Below are positions 61,560-64,000 of a stretch of DNA of 64,000 nt, in pieces. A program made the position numbers and the translations under genes. Each line of letters begins with the position of its first letter. Position 1 is the first letter of the stretch. The notes beneath the pieces are model-generated. The model saw only the letters and a program-made list of their open reading frames with translations. It was not told where the DNA came from and searched no databases. Where the stretch lies: NCBI RefSeq assembly GCF_019931065.1, contig NZ_JAIOUQ010000009.1, positions 11,417-75,416 on the forward strand, given 5' to 3'. The stretch is from Methanobacterium spitsbergense (GTDB taxonomy: Archaea; Methanobacteriota; Methanobacteria; Methanobacteriales; Methanobacteriaceae).

Positions 61560-62780
61560 ATGACAGAAACTCCTAAAGTTACTGATGTTAAAAAAATGCA
61601 AGTTTTTACAGAATTTTGTAATGATAGAAGTTTAGCTCCAACTAGTATTATACTATATGGCGTATCTTTGAATAAATATATTTCTTTCACTGGTAAAACT
61701 TTGGAAGAACTACTTGATGAAGCCGAATATGAAGAAGATAAAGGAATCAGAATGAGAAAAAGAAAGATTCAAAGATACCTTAATGGCTTTAAACAATCGC
61801 TAGAAGATAATGGTTTAGCAAAAAATACTATAACAAACACGATGACTCAAGTTAAAAGTTTTTATAATGCTAATGGAATAATGTTACCAGTTCAACCTAG
61901 ACGTAAAAGTCGAAAAGACCGTATAATAGAATCTTATGATGATCTACCTACAATGGATGAAATAGTAACTTTCTTAGATTATTGTTCTCCAGTTTACAAA
62001 GCAATAGTAACAACTATGCTATCTTCTGGTATGAGTAGGGCTGAAATTTGTTCTTTAACTTTTCAACACTTATATGACTCTATATCATTAAATAAACAAC
62101 CTAAAACTCTTCAAGAATTGATAGATAAGATAGGTGAATTGGCACCTATACCAACCTGGAAAATAACTAGAATAAAGACAGGAAAGCCATACTTCACTTT
62201 TAGTAGCCCTGAATCATCAGAATGTATATTAAAATATTTAAAATATTATCATAATAAATATCCTGACTTTAATCCGGAACCTACAGATAATCTATTCAGA
62301 AATCATAATAAAATTGTAACTCTGGCTGCAATGAGTGAAATGTTCAGAGTTTTAAATATTAAAGCTGGATTTAGAAAAGTAGGAAATAAATATTTAATAA
62401 GACCCCATGTTCTTCGGAAAGTTTTTGCTACAACATTAGAAAAAAATAAATTTCCATATTTAGGTACAAGATGGTTATTAGGGTATGATTTAGATAAAAC
62501 AACTTCTGCGTACTTTAAAGCGGATCCAGATACACTTAAACAAGATTACATAGAAGTTTTAGACCAATTAACAACAAACAAAGTAGAAATTAAACTTATA
62601 AATCAATACAGTGAACTTAATGAAAAATTAGATCAAAAAGATGAGAAAATAGCTAATATGGAAAAGCAAATTGCAGAAATGGAGAAGAAAAATAAAGAAA
62701 GAGATGAATTTTTAGATGACCTCATGACTAAAAAGAATATGATTAAGAAGGTTCTTGAGGAAGTTGATAAAAATGATTAG
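61560..62780 (+). CDS. Tyrosine recombinase (integrase family)
   Basis: A 406-residue site-specific recombinase. The core-binding N-terminal domain (to about residue 120) precedes the catalytic domain with Arg160 in SGMSRAEICSL, a Lys in RIKTGKPYF, the H-x-x-R box at H283-R286 (RPHVLRK) and the nucleophile Tyr318 (TSAYFK). The usual LGH before the Tyr is LGYD here. A coiled-coil tail (NEKLDQKDEKIANMEKQI) follows. It could be the integrase of an element at the right end, or a domesticated Xer-like enzyme. No tRNA or att duplication is visible inside the window. Confidence 0.82.
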   Translation: MTETPKVTDVKKMQVFTEFCNDRSLAPTSIILYGVSLNKYISFTGKTLEELLDEAEYEEDKGIRMRKRKIQRYLNGFKQSLEDNGLAKNTITNTMTQVKSFYNANGIMLPVQPRRKSRKDRIIESYDDLPTMDEIVTFLDYCSPVYKAIVTTMLSSGMSRAEICSLTFQHLYDSISLNKQPKTLQELIDKIGELAPIPTWKITRIKTGKPYFTFSSPESSECILKYLKYYHNKYPDFNPEPTDNLFRNHNKIVTLAAMSEMFRVLNIKAGFRKVGNKYLIRPHVLRKVFATTLEKNKFPYLGTRWLLGYDLDKTTSAYFKADPDTLKQDYIEVLDQLTTNKVEIKLINQYSELNEKLDQKDEKIANMEKQIAEMEKKNKERDEFLDDLMTKKNMIKKVLEEVDKND

Positions 62781-62783
62781 ATT

Positions 62784-63197
62784 CTATGAAAGAAATAATT
62801 TAGGTATTTCTTGGAACCATAGTGTAATATACCCTATTTTTGGAATTATTAATGGTTTATTGTTTATTTTTACTACTTTGGAAATTATTTGATTTGGTGA
62901 TATTGGCTCGGGATCTTGATTCGCATTATTATCTCCCTTCAAAATATAAAAAGTATTTCCATTAGATTCTTCTTTTGCAATCACTCTGTGAATTACAGGT
63001 TTATTTTCAAACCACCTTGCTTCATAAATTATTATATCCCCCACATCTATAGAGCTGGTATCGTAATTTATTATTACTATGTCTCCTTTGTAAAATATTG
63101 GTTCCATACTTCCTGATACAACAACGTTCATATAATGTGCAAATGTTAGTCCAATAACGATAATAGCAATATAAGTTATTATTTCTTTTTGTTTCAT
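62784..63197 (-). CDS. Signal peptidase I (S26 family)
   Basis: A 137-residue membrane protease cutting signal peptides. One N-terminal membrane helix (residues 5-21) precedes the catalytic Ser in VVSGSMEPIF; PVIHRVI has the archaeal/ER-type His that replaces the bacterial Lys, and KGDNNANQDPEPI gives the conserved Asp. A second hydrophobic part is at the C-terminus. GAGGTGAT precedes ATG 63197. It lies 37 bases after the secreted-protein gene on the same strand, so both are one operon. It ends three bases from the stop of the integrase gene. Confidence 0.88.
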   Translation of the reverse strand: MKQKEIITYIAIIVIGLTFAHYMNVVVSGSMEPIFYKGDIVIINYDTSSIDVGDIIIYEARWFENKPVIHRVIAKEESNGNTFYILKGDNNANQDPEPISPNQIISKVVKINNKPLIIPKIGYITLWFQEIPKLFLS

Positions 63198-63234
63198 TAT
63201 TTATCACCTCAAAAAAAAAGAAAAAGATTTTATA

Positions 63235-63714
63235 TCATATTTTGTGAATTGTTGTTTGAGAACCATTCTGATCGTCAAAAGTTGTGTGAATTTCGTAGAC
63301 TTCATAAGGTTCTTTACTATTATTTGGTCTGGTCCAAATGTTTCCTTTATAGTCCCATCCTGAGATATATCGAATTATGTGTTTGTGACCCCAGTATTCT
63401 GTGTACATTGGTAAAATGATTCCAGATCCATGGTAATATTCTGCTCCAGTTTTAGCACCGACTTTATAATAGGTATAACCTGCGATGTCCCATTTCCCTA
63501 CATTGCCCTTAGATGTTACAATATATGGTTGTACCCAAGAATCATACTGGTGTAAATTATGGGTTAATACTTTTACTTGGATTGGCGCGTTAGGATCAAT
63601 TGTTTGAATAGCATTATCAGTTGTCAAAACAGTTGCATGACTTGCTGATGGTATTAAAACAACAGCAAAAACAACTAGACATATGTAAATCTTCCAAATA
63701 TTACTTTTTAGCAT
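63235..63714 (-). CDS. Secreted protein of unknown function
   Basis: A 159-residue protein with a clear signal peptide: KSNIWK, hydrophobic core IYICLVVFAVVLIP, and SASHA before a likely cut at about residue 27. The mature part is rich in Tyr, Trp, Gly and His (WDIAGYTYYKVGAKTGAEYYHG; YWGHKHIIRYISGWDYKGNIW), giving a beta-rich, small extracellular domain, and it has no Cys. AAAGGAGGG precedes ATG 63714. It is followed by its own signal peptidase gene and preceded by a perfect palindrome. I know no family for it. Confidence 0.75.
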   Translation of the reverse strand: MLKSNIWKIYICLVVFAVVLIPSASHATVLTTDNAIQTIDPNAPIQVKVLTHNLHQYDSWVQPYIVTSKGNVGKWDIAGYTYYKVGAKTGAEYYHGSGIILPMYTEYWGHKHIIRYISGWDYKGNIWTRPNNSKEPYEVYEIHTTFDDQNGSQTTIHKI

Positions 63715-63736
63715 TTATATCCCTCCTTTTAAGTTC

Positions 63737-63775
63737 AATACTAAAAAATTAATTTTAGTATTACTAATTATAATA
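63737..63775 (-). promoter_or_regulatory. Promoter with perfect palindrome before the secreted-protein operon
   Basis: AATACTAAAA (63737-63746) and TTTTAGTATT (63753-63762) form a perfect 10-base inverted repeat around AATTAA. On this strand a TATA-like run (AATATTATAATTAG, about 63763-63777) lies just upstream, so the palindrome covers the likely transcription start, 23 bases before ATG 63714. A further half-site TAATACTAAA occurs at 63837-63846. Confidence 0.6.
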
Positions 63776-63885
63776 TTTGTACTAACTTGATAAAACAATT
63801 TTCTAATAGAATTATTAATATTAATAATTAAATAATTAATACTAAATATTGGGGGACCATAGTATTATTACTAGAAACCCACGAG

Positions 63886-64000
63886 TATGTAACGCAAAGT
63901 AATGCAAAGACATAGTGTCTAACGAGTAATTATGCAAAGATATACTATGTAACGCAAAGTAATGCAAAGACATAGTGTCTAACGAGTAATTATGCAAAGA
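63886..64000. repeat. 60-bp tandem repeat array running off the window
   Basis: Bases 63886-63940 are identical to 63946-64000, with a period of exactly 60. Each unit holds three GCAAAG elements with regular spacing of 10, 30 and 20 bases (63894, 63904, 63934, then 63954, 63964, 63994) and a palindrome AGACA-TAG-TGTCT (63908-63920 and 63968-63980). The array continues to the right. The phased short elements resemble iterons or a protein-binding array; it is not a CRISPR since the whole unit is repeated without spacers. One minus-strand frame stays open through it, but no start is in view. Confidence 0.85.

Noticed and set aside
63886..64000. CRISPR array
   Set aside because: The whole 60-base unit is repeated without unique spacers, and there is no cas gene in the window.

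Overview
The window is chromosomal DNA of a methanogenic archaeon, most probably a mesophilic member of the Methanobacteriales close to Methanobacterium. This rests on an AT-rich sequence with archaeal information-processing genes (MCM, Orc1/Cdc6, aIF2-beta, aIF6, L31e, L39e, LX, PDCD5-like protein, prefoldin, RNase P Rpp21-like subunit, AglB), a coenzyme F420-linked flavodiiron protein (FprA), the methanopterin-pathway enzyme MptE, a split archaeal glutamate synthase, and NrpR-type operators. Starts are often TTG or GTG preceded by strong Shine-Dalgarno sequences. I found no rRNA, tRNA, CRISPR array or insertion sequence.

Layout. 1-5.8 kb: tail of a membrane protein, a TrmO-like tRNA methyltransferase, a frameshifted drug-efflux transporter, an OB-HD nuclease, an anchored molybdopterin-type protein, a kinase and a polyprenol-kinase-like membrane protein. 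6-16.4 kb: dTMP kinase, TyrRS, an Nmd3-like protein, aIF2-beta, MCM, RlmE, a phosphodiesterase and topoisomerase I. 16.5-21.8 kb: AglB oligosaccharyltransferase, DRG-type GTPase, Thi4, AK6-type adenylate kinase. 22.1-27.2 kb: one dense plus-strand operon running from RNase P and ribosomal proteins through aIF6 and prefoldin to FtsY. 27.2-41 kb: mostly minus-strand housekeeping genes (PRC-barrel protein, methyltransferase, dUTPase, DUF763, NadA, MTA/MTI phosphorylase, RtcB, FprA, archease, Cdc6, MptE) with several small lineage-specific genes. 40.8-50 kb: class V aminotransferase, a radical SAM / ThDP-enzyme pair, acetyl-CoA synthetase, a flippase and PdxS.

50.2-59.1 kb is a nitrogen-assimilation island read leftwards: pdxT, the split glutamate synthase (amidotransferase, GXGXG domain, FrhB-like ferredoxin protein, FMN domain), then two successive amtB-glnK operons. 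All three transcription units carry a GGAA-N6-TTCC type dyad (one copy is degenerate) at about the expected transcription start, matching the known operator of the archaeal nitrogen repressor NrpR. Ammonium uptake, its PII control and glutamate synthesis therefore look like one regulon, which here also includes the PLP-synthase glutaminase.

59.4-64 kb becomes accessory: a tiny membrane-anchored protein packed with N-glycosylation sequons, malate dehydrogenase, a HEAT-repeat protein, then a tyrosine recombinase, a signal peptidase I / secreted protein operon with its own 26-bp palindrome, and the start of a 60-bp tandem repeat array that runs off the window. This right end looks like the edge of an integrated element and is the most likely place for something undescribed.
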